A DNA stretch of 64,000 nucleotides, taken from NCBI RefSeq assembly GCF_037975245.1, contig NC_092572.1, forward strand, positions 31,035,989-31,099,988, read 5' to 3'. Of the stretch, positions 47,763-60,600 are shown one piece after another. This DNA is from Apostichopus japonicus. Taxonomy: Eukaryota; Echinodermata; Holothuroidea; Aspidochirotida; Stichopodidae. Each line of letters begins with the position of its first letter. Position 1 is the first letter of the stretch. The notes under the pieces are model-generated. The model worked only from the letters and a program-made list of their open reading frames with translations. It searched no databases and was not told the origin of the DNA. The position numbers and the translations under genes were made by a program.

Positions 47763-49603
47763 TTCCGATAACCCTTTATCCTACATCTTGAAGAAATTGT
47801 GCCAGCCAATGAATAAGCCATGTTTCTTTCATTAATCGTGAAAGATCAATCAATTGATTTGGTAAAACATATAAAATGCACTTGAATAGTCAAGAAAAGA
47901 CCCTTTTTATAGTTATTTCCTTACAATCTAACTGAGACACAGAATCATGGATTAATAAAATGTCTGATGTCTGCAGGACATTGGGTTCTTCGATTGGCTT
48001 ATAACATCCGTTCTGGAACAGCAAGTGCCTTCGCCTTTCTTATGTAGAGAACCTTAGTTAACAATCCAAATGTATGGAAACCAGGGCTGGGGGTGTATCA
48101 GTTTGGCGAAGTTCATTTGGTTTCTGTGTCCATGTTTTGACTTGTTTTTTTTTCTCCAAAAAGTCTGGTATAACTTTCCCTTATGACCCTGGACTTCTCA
48201 GCCTGTGGAAGAAAACATCCAAGATTCTCTCATTTCTAAATGGTGCTATACAGATTTTCTACTAATTCTGTCTAACGCCGCCACCCACAACCCACAACCC
48301 GACCTCCCCGTCCTTTGTAGCATAGTTTCTATACTTAGTAGAAAAACTATGCTACTACCTTCCAAAGTTTCATGTAAAAGTGTGTGACCTATATCTATGT
48401 CACTAGGTATTACTTAGCCAGATAGAGGTAGTTATAAATTAAGCTAGACTAATGTTTATGAAGAGCAAAGCCGCCAATAGCTATATGAAACTGAAGACTG
48501 GAGGAAGTCTAAAGTGGAAATGAGCTGGTGTTTTGATGTTTTAACTTGTCATAATACTGCTATTTGTGTATTGGACTGTTAACATTTACATTGAGACTGT
48601 GACAGAAAACCAAGAGAATTAATGAATAACACAACCCCCCCCCCCTCCCACTCCATCCCAAGTCTCACTATGACATCAAACATTGGCCAAAAAGGTAGCT
48701 CCATGCCAATTTACTCCCGTACCGTGCAAGATAAAGGTCTTAGATATGTTCGGGATAAGTTCATCACAAGGATCCCCGTTATATAAGTTCGTATACGATG
48801 GTTTGGATTCCTTCTATTTAATCCTAAGGTATTGTTAGGCTGACACTAAGAATGGCTTAAATTAATTAACCTTGGTCTAAGTATTGTAGTCTTGGCGGTC
48901 ACAATTACAATTTGAGTGGTTTTTCATAATTTTTATACAAGTTACATCCATGGGCATCATGGTCCTGACTTACACCATGGGTTTCCTCATTTACATAACT
49001 CTAATTAAATGTACCGACACTGTTGTTACACTGATTCAGTACAGAAATAGCGTTACTGTAGTCTATAGCTACTCGCGCAACAGGTATAAGCATCCGATGT
49101 ACTGCAATCATAACACTAGGCTGCTATTTAGGTTTACTATTGTTGACCCACTGGTCAATCCGTTTTCACGATTGAGGCTATCGTGTAGGAGATACTGCAT
49201 TAATTAATTAATAGATGAGGTGGAAATAATAAAGATATTACCTTCACATAGTCAGGGGTGCTTTCAAATGGACGTATGTTGGTTCTAAAATCAGTATGAC
49301 ATGGTTTTATGTTCGACTTGTCCCAAAGGGTAATATTCGTCGTTATGCAAAAACGCAGAAACTTTGACAAATTGTATTACTGAGTGGTCATAATGACGAA
49401 TGTAGTATTCGTCAGTATGTGAAAACGAGAATGCGCCTTAGATGGACATTCGTCAAAAACCAGTCAGAAATAACGAAGAAACTAGACATTTTTTGAACTT
49501 CTAACCCGGCTCAATCGATTCTTCACCCTCGAAATAGGTAACAACAATATTTAACTCAATTTCGCCAAAAGTGCATATTCGTCACTACGCCAAAACGGGG
49601 ACG

Positions 49604-49909
49604 ACTTGGTACATGGGAACAAAACTATAGCAACTACTTATGTAGAATATTACGATTGCTACAATTGAAATAGGGAACCAAAACTAGAGCAACTGCTAAT
49701 GTAGAATGTTAGGATTGCTACCTTGGTACAGGGGAACAAAATTATAACATCTCCTAATGTAGCATATTAGGATTGCTATACTTCGAACAGGGGAACAAAG
49801 CTATAACAACTAGTAACGTAACATTTTATCGTTGCTACACTTGATACAGGGGAACAGAACTATAGCAACTACCAATAGAGAATATTAGGATGATTGCTAT
49901 ATTTGGTTA
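49604..49909 (+). repeat. 60-bp minisatellite, right part
   Basis: Five further units, starting with the duplicated ACTT and GGTACATGGGAACAAAACTA. They are more diverged towards the right. Confidence 0.85.
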
Positions 49910-52900
49910 CAGTATTTCAACACTTTTATCCTTTCCCTTTGTCAAGTATTCTTTCGTTTGTTTTACTTATTTTTTTTTGATAAACTCCTATGTTTTCCAT
50001 CCCTCTCTTTATATTGCTTTTCTTTATCTTTGCTACCATTTCAGTGAAGTGGATTTGCATGCATGCCTCTTGAGCTCTACTCCACTTTCTGTTTTGATAC
50101 TTTTTCCATCGTTCCAACACATTGTTAAACTTACAGCGGGTAAAATAGAAAATGAAACCGAATTCAATCAGGCTAGATATTGTTTGGATTTTTCCGGCAA
50201 AGGAAATGCCCGTGCTATAATGATATTGTGTAAGTTATATATATATCCATATATATCGCGTGTTTTAGGACAATATGTTTTCCGGGTTTGCGCTCTTCAC
50301 TAAACTATTTATGTGCTGCATTATGACACACACTCTCAAAAACAACTTCAGCAATGAAGCTGTGTGCAGAAATCCATAGTGATTATTATACACCACGGAG
50401 CCGTCTTTTACGTTATTTTATGGGAAGATTGGACCAGGCGAATTGAAGTGTACGTACAAAATGACTAAACTTACTTTTGACTTCATGAATAGGTCCAGTT
50501 ATAATTAAATATCAGCTCGATCCGATTAGCGCAAAGTTGTGTATACTATATGATTTGCCTACATGTATAGGTCATAGAATTAAGCTAGTTATAGTAGTAC
50601 TTTATTTACCACTGTCACCTTACAGACCAGTCTAGTAGGCTACAACTCGTTTGATTTTATTGCAGAGTAATAATATAGCGATAGAGTTGTTAACATTAAC
50701 GCTTATCCTTCAACTCAAACACATTGATTTTATTGTTCACACTTAAACACTGCCGTAACTTGTAGGTCCATATCAATTATTAGGAATTTTTGGAGCAAAG
50801 AGTAGCTATTTGCGATCCAAATTTTGATTGGGTGTAATATTGTTTAAAGATATTTATTTCAAGTTACCTTTTGTTGGTGTTTGAAACTATATGTCAAGTA
50901 GGTTCCCTTGTGTCACTCTAAGTTTGACCTCTTTCAAGGAGAACGGCAGGGAGGGGACTATCTTGTAATTTTACTGCTGAGAGGGAGCAAATAATGAAGA
51001 TACGACGTCTTATTTATAATGGTTATGGACACTTCAATGCTGTCTTGAAAATCAATAAATTATTCACATACTTAAGTAGAACATAATCTGAGGAAGTAAA
51101 GCCCATTATAATATGAAAGTAAAATACTATTAAATTCCACTTAGTACTGGTTCTTGTCAATATCACTATGCATTTGCGTGCCTGAAATCCCTAGTACATA
51201 AGCTGTGTACAGTCTCCTTAAGCATATAGCGTATGCATATGAAATACGTACGTGATCTAACACTGTAGCTACATACCCGTACTTATACGTCCGTCAGTTT
51301 CACCCGAGTTCCGTGATTGCGCACTAGAGAAATCGTTGCTGAATACTAAGTGTATCTCGAATGTAGCCTACCATAGTAACATACAGGCTAAGGCTGTATA
51401 CATACAATGTAACGTTATTTACAACTATAGTAAGGAGAAACTAGGGGCAAATAAAATTGTGTTTTTCATTGTGTTATAACCGTAAAAACGTTAAAGGAAA
51501 TTTTAAATTAGGGATGATAGTAAAATGGTTCTGCTGAAAATACCTGATATCACATATAAATATGCACAACAAATTGAGAAGTTTCACGTTTGGTGGAGAA
51601 CAATATTGAGCGAGAGTTATATGATAAATGAAGTTGCAGATACAGCTTCCCGGCTGAGCTTGATATTTATGGCAGCCATTCTTGCTCGAATAATATACTT
51701 ATATCAAATACAATGATGGAAGGGTATTGATGTTGCCACAAATTCCCGTGCCGTGATGTTTCCATATGGAAAGATCTGCCTCATTGCACAAATTACGTAA
51801 GACTATTCCTCTATATCCAGAGGATACAGTTTATCATTGTCAAACACAACTGCTGTGAATTGTTTGCATGTATGGCTTCAAACCACAAACTGATAGCATT
51901 TTGATAAGTGGAGATACACATTGTCAATATTTGGTGATGTTTTGTGCTGCTCCTGCGTCTTAACACTGGCTAATTCGTGACCAGTCGTAGTCGTAAGCAC
52001 CCGCACACTGTCAGACTATCCAGTTTCACTCATTTTCCGGCGGCTCTGGTATAGACGGAACACATCCAGTAGGGGAAGAACAAGATGTCATATTAATGCT
52101 GGTTTCGAGGATAGCATGTGAAAATGTTACGCTAGCGTTGCAAGGTCTCGATGTGCCAGTCTTAATATTTATGCCGATGGTTAAAATGTCATGAGCCCCG
52201 TCGACAAGCTGTAAGATTATGTACGGGTTACAAATTAGAAACTACTACTTGATCCGAGGTTATAAACTTATCTAGGCAAAGACATCATAGTGTGGTGATA
52301 TTATGTGATGTTCGTCTAAATAGAACCGTTATAGTTTAGGTTCAATTTAGCGAGAACCTCATTTGAACAGTACCCATATTCAAAGTGCGTGTCATAACCA
52401 ACAAGCATTACTTAAAACGGGCGAATTCGAAAAGGTGTTACCAAGGCTTTCACGTCATCAGTGTATAGATTTATTGTGTGATGTTTCCCTGCTTTTGTTT
52501 ATGTAGTCATATGACCTGTGCCTCGGGTTGGATAATTATGAATAGATTTGTTGTTATACATGTTACTAAAGTTTTTCAAATAAAAGTAAACAGTATATAA
52601 ATGTTACCCAAATACGCGAATCAGAACGTATGACAGATCACTTATAACGTTTTAACACGGCGAAGACGGTAATACACGAAGTAGTGGATGTATTTCTCCA
52701 AATAGCTTTGTATATCGGATTGATTTATGTACAATGTCAATATATTGGCTGGTTTTGTAACAGAATTCCGATACTGTCACAGTTACCTTAGATTTAGAAA
52801 GGCTTGATCTATTGCTAAGGTATTGTATATTCATCAACACTTCCAAAAACAAACAGCTGGACACAACCTCCCACTTCCAGGACCATTCGATACCAGAACC

Positions 52901-53052
52901 AACAACCAAGGTTTGAATAAACATTAAAGGATATCCATATTATTGAAACTAAGGTAAGGTCGTTGAGTCAAACAAGGAACATCCAATTAAACCTTCATTA
53001 GGTTAATAAATAATGTTAACATATTATAATGTGTCAGTTTAAATGTTTTGCT
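49910..53052. other. Intergenic, no gene recognised
   Basis: The 137-codon frame beginning near 49890 starts in the minisatellite and reads as an AT-rich hydrophobic artefact. The frames at 51525-51716 and 52652-52924 show no known domain. Confidence 0.4.
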
Positions 53053-53290
53053 AGGTCTACAAGAATACATTTCTATGAAATTTGGAACAAGGATGGCAAG
53101 ACAAACCACTTTAATTATATTTTCAGGACCTCACACATGCGCATGTATTGTCAGACTTAGAATAGGTCCCATGTGAGTGGTGGCTAAAGTGATGAAGGCA
53201 TCAAGATAATGCTAGGTGGAACTGCATCTGGTAATCCGGTGAATTCTGGTCGGAGCGTACTATGTACACTGTAACCAGCGTGTACCCAGT
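53053..53290 (+). repeat. Dispersed repeat, matches 27592-27870
   Basis: Same order of shared strings as its partner, with a deletion near 53207 of about 35 bases relative to it. It continues with CAGTGTTCTCACTG where the partner is interrupted. Confidence 0.75.
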
Positions 53291-53601
53291 GTTCTCACTG
53301 TGGGGTAAACGCCGGTATCACTCAACAACTACAGTAGGTAACATGGGATGCGCTGCCACGGAATATGCTCCCTATTTCATTTCCCCAATATTAGGGAACG
53401 GGCACCGTCTTTGAAACACCATCTACAACTTAACAACAAATATGTACAGGCTTTGGCTCTAGCTATTATAAGTGCCATGACTTCCTGAACTAGTTGTAGG
53501 CTCCGGTCGCACCGTTATCCACACACAGCTTGTGGTTTCAGTCTCGTCGCGACAAACAGACAAAGTGATGTGAAAAATCTCGGTCACTTTTCATAGAACT
53601 G

Positions 53602-53781
53602 AACTTCTAGTATTCGATGATATGAATCCTGAGATGTGTAAGCCCTAACCAAATAGAGCCACGACACTAAAATGTGTGTGTGTGTGGGGGGGGGGGGGAT
53701 TTGATAGTGTGTCCCCCACCCATCGAAATGTGGGGGACGTGTCCCCTTGCCTCCCCCCCCTAGGATTGACGCCCATGCTTG
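53602..53781 (-). repeat. Dispersed repeat, matches 29105-29281
   Basis: TATTCGATGATATGAATCCT to GGATTGACGCCCATG, with a GT/G-run expansion near 53675-53698. Confidence 0.75.
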
Positions 53782-54657
53782 TAAGCTGCTCTAAAGTTTT
53801 CTCACAATCCTTTATGTTGAGATCCCATGTCTTGATATGGTCAAACAAATAGTTGAGTGAAATATAAAGAAAAAACAGTCTGGTAAGTTACTTTGAAATA
53901 TCATGACATATCTTTTGTGAGTTTGACACCGGCATTGACATTTTTCGAAAAATCTGCAAATTACGCGTGGAAAATAAGGTAAGATTGACTGGGCTTTCAG
54001 CCAAGTAACATACTGAATGACTGAACTATATGTCAAACTGACATCAAAAATTGCGTCTGAAACATTATTAGGGGTGACGGATTCTCAGCGATAGTATTGC
54101 CTCCTTTCTTGAAAGTTTGTTTTTTTAGCGGTTTTAAGAGCATTAGGGTACGTCCCAGAAGTGAAAACCCGGCCTATGCGCTATGTCACGTCCAATTTTT
54201 CAGCAACTATAGCCTACTGCCGGTGCGCGGTCGAAGGGTCGTTCATGAGTGGTCATCGTGGAGATTCGAGACCATTCAGACCAATGATATATTTTGCGCA
54301 CATGTAATTTTTTTTAGACACCCAAAATCCCAGTGGGAGGATGACTGGGGCGACAAGTGGGGGCCCCCTTGGCTACGCCTCTGCGTACAGTATATAGGTC
54401 ACGTGCATTTTTTTTTGGTGAGACAACTATCAACAACTGGATAAACCTAGTTTTGTGCAAGTACCTTGAAAGTATATAAAGTTAATATATTGTACTAATC
54501 AATGAAGGAATTAGGAAATGTGGGGATAATGCAGGACCTGATCACATACAGGCAATGAAGCTTCTCAACCCCCTCGCACGAACAAAATAAAACCCGCTAA
54601 ACTCCGCTTAATATAAATAGTTATCCCCCTTTGTTCCATATTGGGACAGTTTTCTGA

Positions 54658-54662
<5 letters not shown>

Positions 54663-54699
<37 letters not shown>
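54663..54699. repeat. (TA)n microsatellite
   Basis: Pure TA tract of about 37 bp. Confidence 0.95.
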
Positions 54700-54705
<6 letters not shown>

Positions 54706-55479
54706 CAGGGTTTTCGTTAGTAGCCGGGACCCGGGTCAAATGACCCGCTTACTGCACGTTCATGACCCGGCTACTTTGCGACGATCAGTAAAAAAAAAAC
54801 AAATTAAATTTAAAAAAAAAAAATTAAAAAAAAAAAATGACGAAAAAAATCGAGAGAAATAAATACCCACAACCAGGTCAGGTGTGATTGAAACTGTCAC
54901 AGCAGTTAACTGTTGGTAAAAACTACAAGAAGTTGAACATTAGTAGTATGGTCGAGGAGATAAGGCCGAGGGGTGGGTGAGAGTAGAGGTAGGCGAAGGG
55001 CTTCTCTTGACATACAAATTGTTGCTCAACAGAGATAAAAGCTGAATTAAAAACAGAAGGTTCTATCACAGACCTAGTTGGGTATTTTTTGGCAGTAAAA
55101 TCCTACTCACTTTGTAGGTACCGTAGACCTATTATCATTTTGTTATGATCGCACTTCATTTAATGCAGCAAGTGCGTCACACCCTTGCTAAGTTCGGTTC
55201 AGTGGCATAGCTACCTCCCTAGGCTCCATGACCTGAGTGTTAATAAAAAAAATTCAGGAGAAAAAAAGAAAAATAGGACAGAAGAAAGGGGTGATTGGGA
55301 GGGGGCAATATCAGTGACCAAACAGCTGTATATTGCACCATTTTGCATCTAAAGACTTTTTAAATTGCAATTTTCCGGCAAAGGGGAGGGGGCCCCCTCC
55401 CCTTAGACCCCTCCCCCATGTCTGCATACAGACAGTCCCGCCTACTTTTCAACTTGACCCACATTTCTTAACAAAAAAC

Positions 55480-55484
<5 letters not shown>

Positions 55485-55563
<79 letters not shown>
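55485..55563. repeat. (TA)n microsatellite
   Basis: Pure TA tract of about 79 bp. Confidence 0.95.
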
Positions 55564-55566
<3 letters not shown>

Positions 55567-57103
55567 GGGACAATAACTTGTCCTAGGACCCCGACAAGAG
55601 TTAACGTACACGCCCCTCCGTACAATAAATGGTGTCACACGTCGAATTAGACCTCTATTTACAATTTGAAAACCTTTACTTGCACAAGTACCTCGAAATT
55701 ATATTAAGTTAATATATTGTACTAATTAATGAAGGAATTAAGGAAGGTGGAATTGTTTGAAATTAGCTCTGTGTTTGCTTTCTTTTGTTTGTTCCTCACC
55801 TGACTTACCAAATGGTATTGTTGAATTACGTATTATGGGAATAACATCACCTGATAAGACTTTGGAAGTATGATATTTTCCATCTTTGTCACCTATTGCA
55901 CCTCAAATCACCCAGACTTGAAGTCAGAAACAATTAAAATACATGTTATAGGTTTGATAACATGTCAAATGAGTTAACCACATTGCCGTAACATATTTGG
56001 TACCGAGGTTTTATTACCTGCGGAGATGGAAACTGGATAAGGAAGTCTGGAGAAAGTGAGAAGAAATCTAAGTTGGGGATTGACGAAGAGCTTGCATAGG
56101 GAGGGGGGGGGGGGGGCATAACAGATTTTCCCTACAGACTGATCGTCTTTGAATGAAGCAAAATCCTGTGTGTAATTAGTCACAAACGGAAAGCGTGTGT
56201 TTTGGACTGTAATTCAATAAGTCCTCAGGGTTCAATTTGTCGGCCCTATATATAAATACTCTGAAGGGGCTATTCAACGCCACTTCTCCACTGAAGCCAC
56301 AATAATATTATATATATATTGACGATATATTTTTTTTATCTGGTCACATGGTGAAGAATCGATCAAGTCATTCTTTGAACTATTTTCATGAGAGCATTAC
56401 ATTTTCTGTAGACGTTTTTTTTTATAGCATATATGTTTAGTTTCACTGAACCTTGGTGACGAAATGGCATGTCACATTGGACAAAATGGTAGCACATTCA
56501 ATAAACATCTCTCGTAACATAACCTGTCAGTTCCGATACAGAAGCAACATTTGTTCACCTCCTTCTATATTCATAATGGATAATGCTTCGGTTTAACGTT
56601 GCCTTCAGGTACTAACCGCGAAAGAAAATTAACTTCCACACTGAAGTCTCCATGGTCTATTGCAACCACTCTATTGTCCTACATCTGGAACTTTCATGAC
56701 AGATGGAGTCACCCAAAATCAGTGACAGCTCCCTGCCTATACTTCAGTTCACAGGTCTCAATAAAAATTGATCCTGCTCAATAATCCCACTGTTCTCATT
56801 GAAAATAATTCTTTTATATAAAGAACAACATCAAATTTTAAACTGGTCGGAGGGGGGGTGGGGGGAGATTCATGTCTTATGGTATATCACATTTGACCAC
56901 ATATGTACATTTGATAAGGAATTATGTGCATCTAATGAAGGGAAGCACGACATTTAAAGTTACCCATATCACATAAGAGGCACCAGAGGATGCCGTTTGC
57001 ATAACAATGAAAGTGTGTACACAAATTTATACAGTGAAATTTTTGCTTGACCTTTTGTGTAAGTAAACCATTCAGGAGATCTCGGCGTCGGACCTTCAGA
57101 TCT

Positions 57104-57345
57104 CGGCCTTGTTATTGTTAGTACACCTAAACGATAACTACGATGTCTGCAAGCTTGAGCCCTGTTCTTGTTACTACACTATAACAATAATAACTACAAA
57201 GACTGCAAGTTTGAGCCTTGTTGTTGTTAGTACACTATAACGATAACTACAATGTCTGCAAGCTTGAGCCTTGTTCTTGTTACTACACTATAACGATACC
57301 AACTACGACGACTGCAAGTTTAAGCCTTGTTCTTGTTAGTACATC
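57104..57345 (+). repeat. 57-bp minisatellite upstream of the NLR gene
   Basis: About four units with CCTTGTTCTTGTTA[C/G]TACAC, TATAACGATAACTAC and GACTGCAAG[C/T]TTGAG. It ends about 260 bp before the NLR start codon, so it may lie in its promoter or 5' untranslated region. Confidence 0.85.
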
Positions 57346-57606
57346 TGTAAATTGTTATTACGTTAACAGGTTATAGCAAGTCAAACGATAAGTTTGCAGT
57401 ACTTTTACACAAAAACACAACACAAAAACACACAATAATCTAAGGAAAATTCTAACGATGAATTGCTGAGTCGAGTGTGGTTTTTAAAGACAATCTGGTG
57501 TTTTTGATAAAGTAAATATAACAAGCTGACGTTTCTAAAATGTTTAGTTGTAAATGATACCGTGACGTCAGAAACTAAAAGTTTCAGTTTTGTTCTACAG
57601 GTCAAT

Positions 57607-57667
57607 ATGGCACAGGCGGGCCCCTCTCAAAGCACCGGGAGTGACACAGGGACAAACCCTGCAGAAG
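57607..57667 (+). CDS. NLR exon 1 (leader)
   Basis: 61 nt: 20 codons plus one base, ending AGAAG before GTAAGATAC. The peptide is small and polar with no signal peptide, consistent with a cytosolic protein. It is too short to be found as an open frame alone; called from ATG, donor and phase agreement with the death-fold exons. Confidence 0.6.
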
Positions 57668-60600
57668 GTAAGATACTTTCAGTGAACAAATAATAATAAT
57701 AATAATAATCGGACTACAAATGTATTGCTTTATCTATCCTTGTGTCAGAAAACCTCTGTACAAGACCAGAGTTACATTTTTTGGTGAGAGATGGGGTAGG
57801 GGGCTTGGCAGAGAAACGTTTTAAGACTTTTAACTGAGTGTGCAGCAAGAAAGGCAGTGACTGCGTATACATTCCTTTGTTCAGGTATACACAGTTGAAA
57901 AGCGTGTATGTTCAACGGACTGCATTGTAAATATTTCTTTCGCAACTTACAATTAATGTACTTTACAATACAGTAGCCATATCAGACTTGAAATACACAA
58001 TATTCAGTACTTGTACTCATTCTCGGGTACAATCTGTACATGTGTACTCGAGAATTTGTTTTAAAAGTTACTCCATGAATCAAGTGACACATAACCTTCA
58101 CAACCGTTTAGACCTGACATTTTGTTACACCATAGCCGCCAAAAGCCAGGCTAAAATTTGCCAAAAGTGCAAACGTCTTATTCTAAACGAGAGGGCACAT
58201 ATTAGCCCCGTGAATGTTTGAAGTAATTTCGCCAACAACTGGTGACATTATACATATATTTAAGAAAACTTGATACTCCGAGTAAGAAAACTAAATGCGG
58301 CCTTAATTGACATACGACTTACAAGGATATGTTTAGTGAGTAGAATCAGAGTATAAATATTTGACTAGGGTTGAGTAGGTTCTCTGTGTGATGAAATTAG
58401 TGACGATTATGTCTCTTGTACTAACCATATGCCCTGCAAAACACACTTAGCGGTCTATGGGAGATGTAACGATTTAGGATTAGGAAATTCTAACATTTTG
58501 TATTAAAACTTAAATTTTTTCTAAGTCGCAGGTTTCGATCATTTTAAAGTCAACCTACCTGACCATCAGCCTCTTCTCGTGATTCAACAATTATCAAATT
58601 TGCTTGCATTGACATCTGGAGAGATTGATAGAAACGATATATTTGGGACACCTGGATAACTTCAATTTGATTCAAAATGTTTGTGAGCATTGGTTAATAA
58701 TGTGTGCCTCGCACCTGATGAAAGCATATCGAGTTTTACAGATACATAAACCAGCCAATTATCACAGACTGATACTATAACTGCTAACAACATAGGTAAC
58801 AAACTACATGGGTTAATTAAGTGACGCATGGATGCAAATGTCTTTGATTTATGTCGTGGTAGCAATATAGGTATATACATTAAGACGGTACACAAACCCA
58901 ATTGCCATCTTTGACTGACAGCCTTGTAGTGAGGAACATCTGTGGGAAAAACTAGTAAAAAGGAAAGGAACAATGTACGCCTATCGGTAAACTATGGAGG
59001 CTTATCATGCACGTTAACATGCAGACAGATGTATTTAAGAACTCTTTGCATCGCCTTCATTTGTTTCTATGTCGCAGGTTTCGGTCGTTTTAAAGTCGAC
59101 CTAGCTAATCATCTGGATGTTCCCACGATTCAACAATTATCAATTTTGCTTGGATTAGAACCTGGAGAGATTGATAGCATCAAGAGATCCGAGACACCTG
59201 GATTAGAAATGGTGATTCTTTTGGATAATCGAAGAATTATAACTCCTACTGATATAACAGATCTTTTAGACTTGTTACAAGAATTGAAGCTGGCTAGTCT
59301 CGCTGCGAGAATACAAGAGTCTTTCCAAGCTAAGACTTCCCAAGCAAAGAAGGCCCGGAATCTTTATCTCGAAGGTAATCATCTGTTCTAAACATTATTT
59401 TCATGTTTAAAGTCACTCAAGCAAGAGAGAAAAGTCACAAAAGTATTTAAGATTGGACTATAACATAAAAAAATTTGGCTATAACACTTGGCTTTCATAA
59501 CATTTATTCTCATTTCATAGATACCGATATTTGTTGACTAACTTGACTATTCATGATAAAGGGTTTGAGTTTGGAAACAAGAACAGCCGAATAAAGGAGA
59601 ACATGTCGGATGTATCGGAGTATCACAATAGAGTTAATGTAAAAACCCTTCTTGTATATAAAACCGAACTAACTAAAAAATAACAAGTCCCTATATATGT
59701 AGTCACCCTATGTTCTCTGAGAAAAGATCGGTGACTGGGATTTATATAAGAGAAATTCTGCTTTTGTAAATACAACAAACAAATTGGGGGAAGGGGGGGG
59801 CGGGCTTGGGCAGACATAAGTTTATGACCTTTAACTACTGAGTGTGCAGCAAGGAAGGCAGTGACTGCATATATATATATTCCTTTGTTTAGGTATACGC
59901 AGTTAATAAGCGTGTATGTTCAGCGAATTGCATGTATATACATTGTAAATATTTCTTTCGCAACGTACAAGTAATATAGTAGTTTAAAATACAGTAGTCA
60001 TATGAGACGCGATACGCGATTAAGTACTTGTACTCAATTGTCGGGTACAATCTGTACTCGTGAATTTGTTTTTAATGTTACTCCATGAATCAAGTGGACA
60101 CATAGCCTACCTAAAACCGTTTAGACCTGACATTTTGTTACACCATAGCCGCCAAAAGCACGGCTAAACTTTGCCATAAATGCGAGCGTCTTATTCTGAA
60201 CAAGAGGGCACATATTAGCCCCGTGAATGTTTGAAGTAATTTTGCCAACAACTAGTGACATTATACATATATTTAAGAAAACTAGATACTCTGAGTAAGA
60301 AACTTAAAGCGGCCTTAAAGGCATTGAAGACTCGCCCCAAACCGCGTGCCGCCATCCGTTGCATGCAAGTGAAGATTTGTTCTTGTCGCTACAATGTGCA
60401 TACAGTAATGAAACGTGATACCTGTTTATATTTTATCTGGACCTGAGATGTCCATCTCTGCTATGTACACTGTGTTGTGGGTATTGGCCGTAGCTGCATG
60501 TAGTGAATGTACTGTACACTTGTGTCTACCGATGGTAGCAAGCTGTGTGTGTATTTTCTTGGATCGATGGTGGTATCTTACACTTCTGTTACACCTCATT

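Larger units (their letters stand above)
45683..49603. mobile_element. 3.92-kb TIR element of unassigned superfamily
   Basis: Perfect 27-bp terminal inverted repeats (45683-45709 and 49577-49603; outer part CGTCCCCGTTTTGGCGTAGT) and an ACTT duplication at 45679-45682 and 49604-49607. The insertion interrupts a minisatellite unit, which resumes in register, so boundaries and target duplication are clear. Many ATTCGTC[A/G] motifs lie near both ends (left near 45903, 45953, 45963, 45973, 46020; right near 49337, 49412, 49448, 49579). The interior holds a 185-bp tandem repeat and a LINE fragment. No transposase was recognised, so it is probably non-autonomous. Four-base duplications occur in several superfamilies and do not settle the class. 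Confidence 0.85.
53782..57103. other. Intergenic with repeats and microsatellites, no gene
   Basis: The 54097-54444 frame contains GGCTACGCCTCTG-type transposon-end sequence and poly-T runs, and is not a credible gene. 55201-55440 resembles hAT-like repeat ends (AGTGGCATAGCTACC; CCCCTTAGACCCCTCCCCCA also seen near 62600). TTGCAAGTACCT-like and TTAATATATTGTACTAAT segments occur near both 54460 and 55680. Confidence 0.4.
57785..59433 (+). repeat. NLR tandem duplication, unit 1
   Basis: About 1.65 kb containing a half death-fold pseudo-exon (58532) and an intact death-fold exon (59078). Its direct repeat is at 59785-61783. Near-identical flanks include GTGTGCAGCAAG.AAGGCAGT, GTTACTCCATGAATCAAGTG and ATAAACCAGCCAATTATCAC. 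Confidence 0.9.

Noticed and set aside
49890-50303. 137-codon hydrophobic frame
   Set aside because: Begins inside the minisatellite; AT-rich Phe/Leu/Tyr composition, with an overlapping antisense frame and no domain.
58662-58973. 103-codon minus-strand frame in the NLR intron
   Set aside because: Antisense of the tandem-duplicated intron; the frame is not preserved in the other unit at about 61020-61330.
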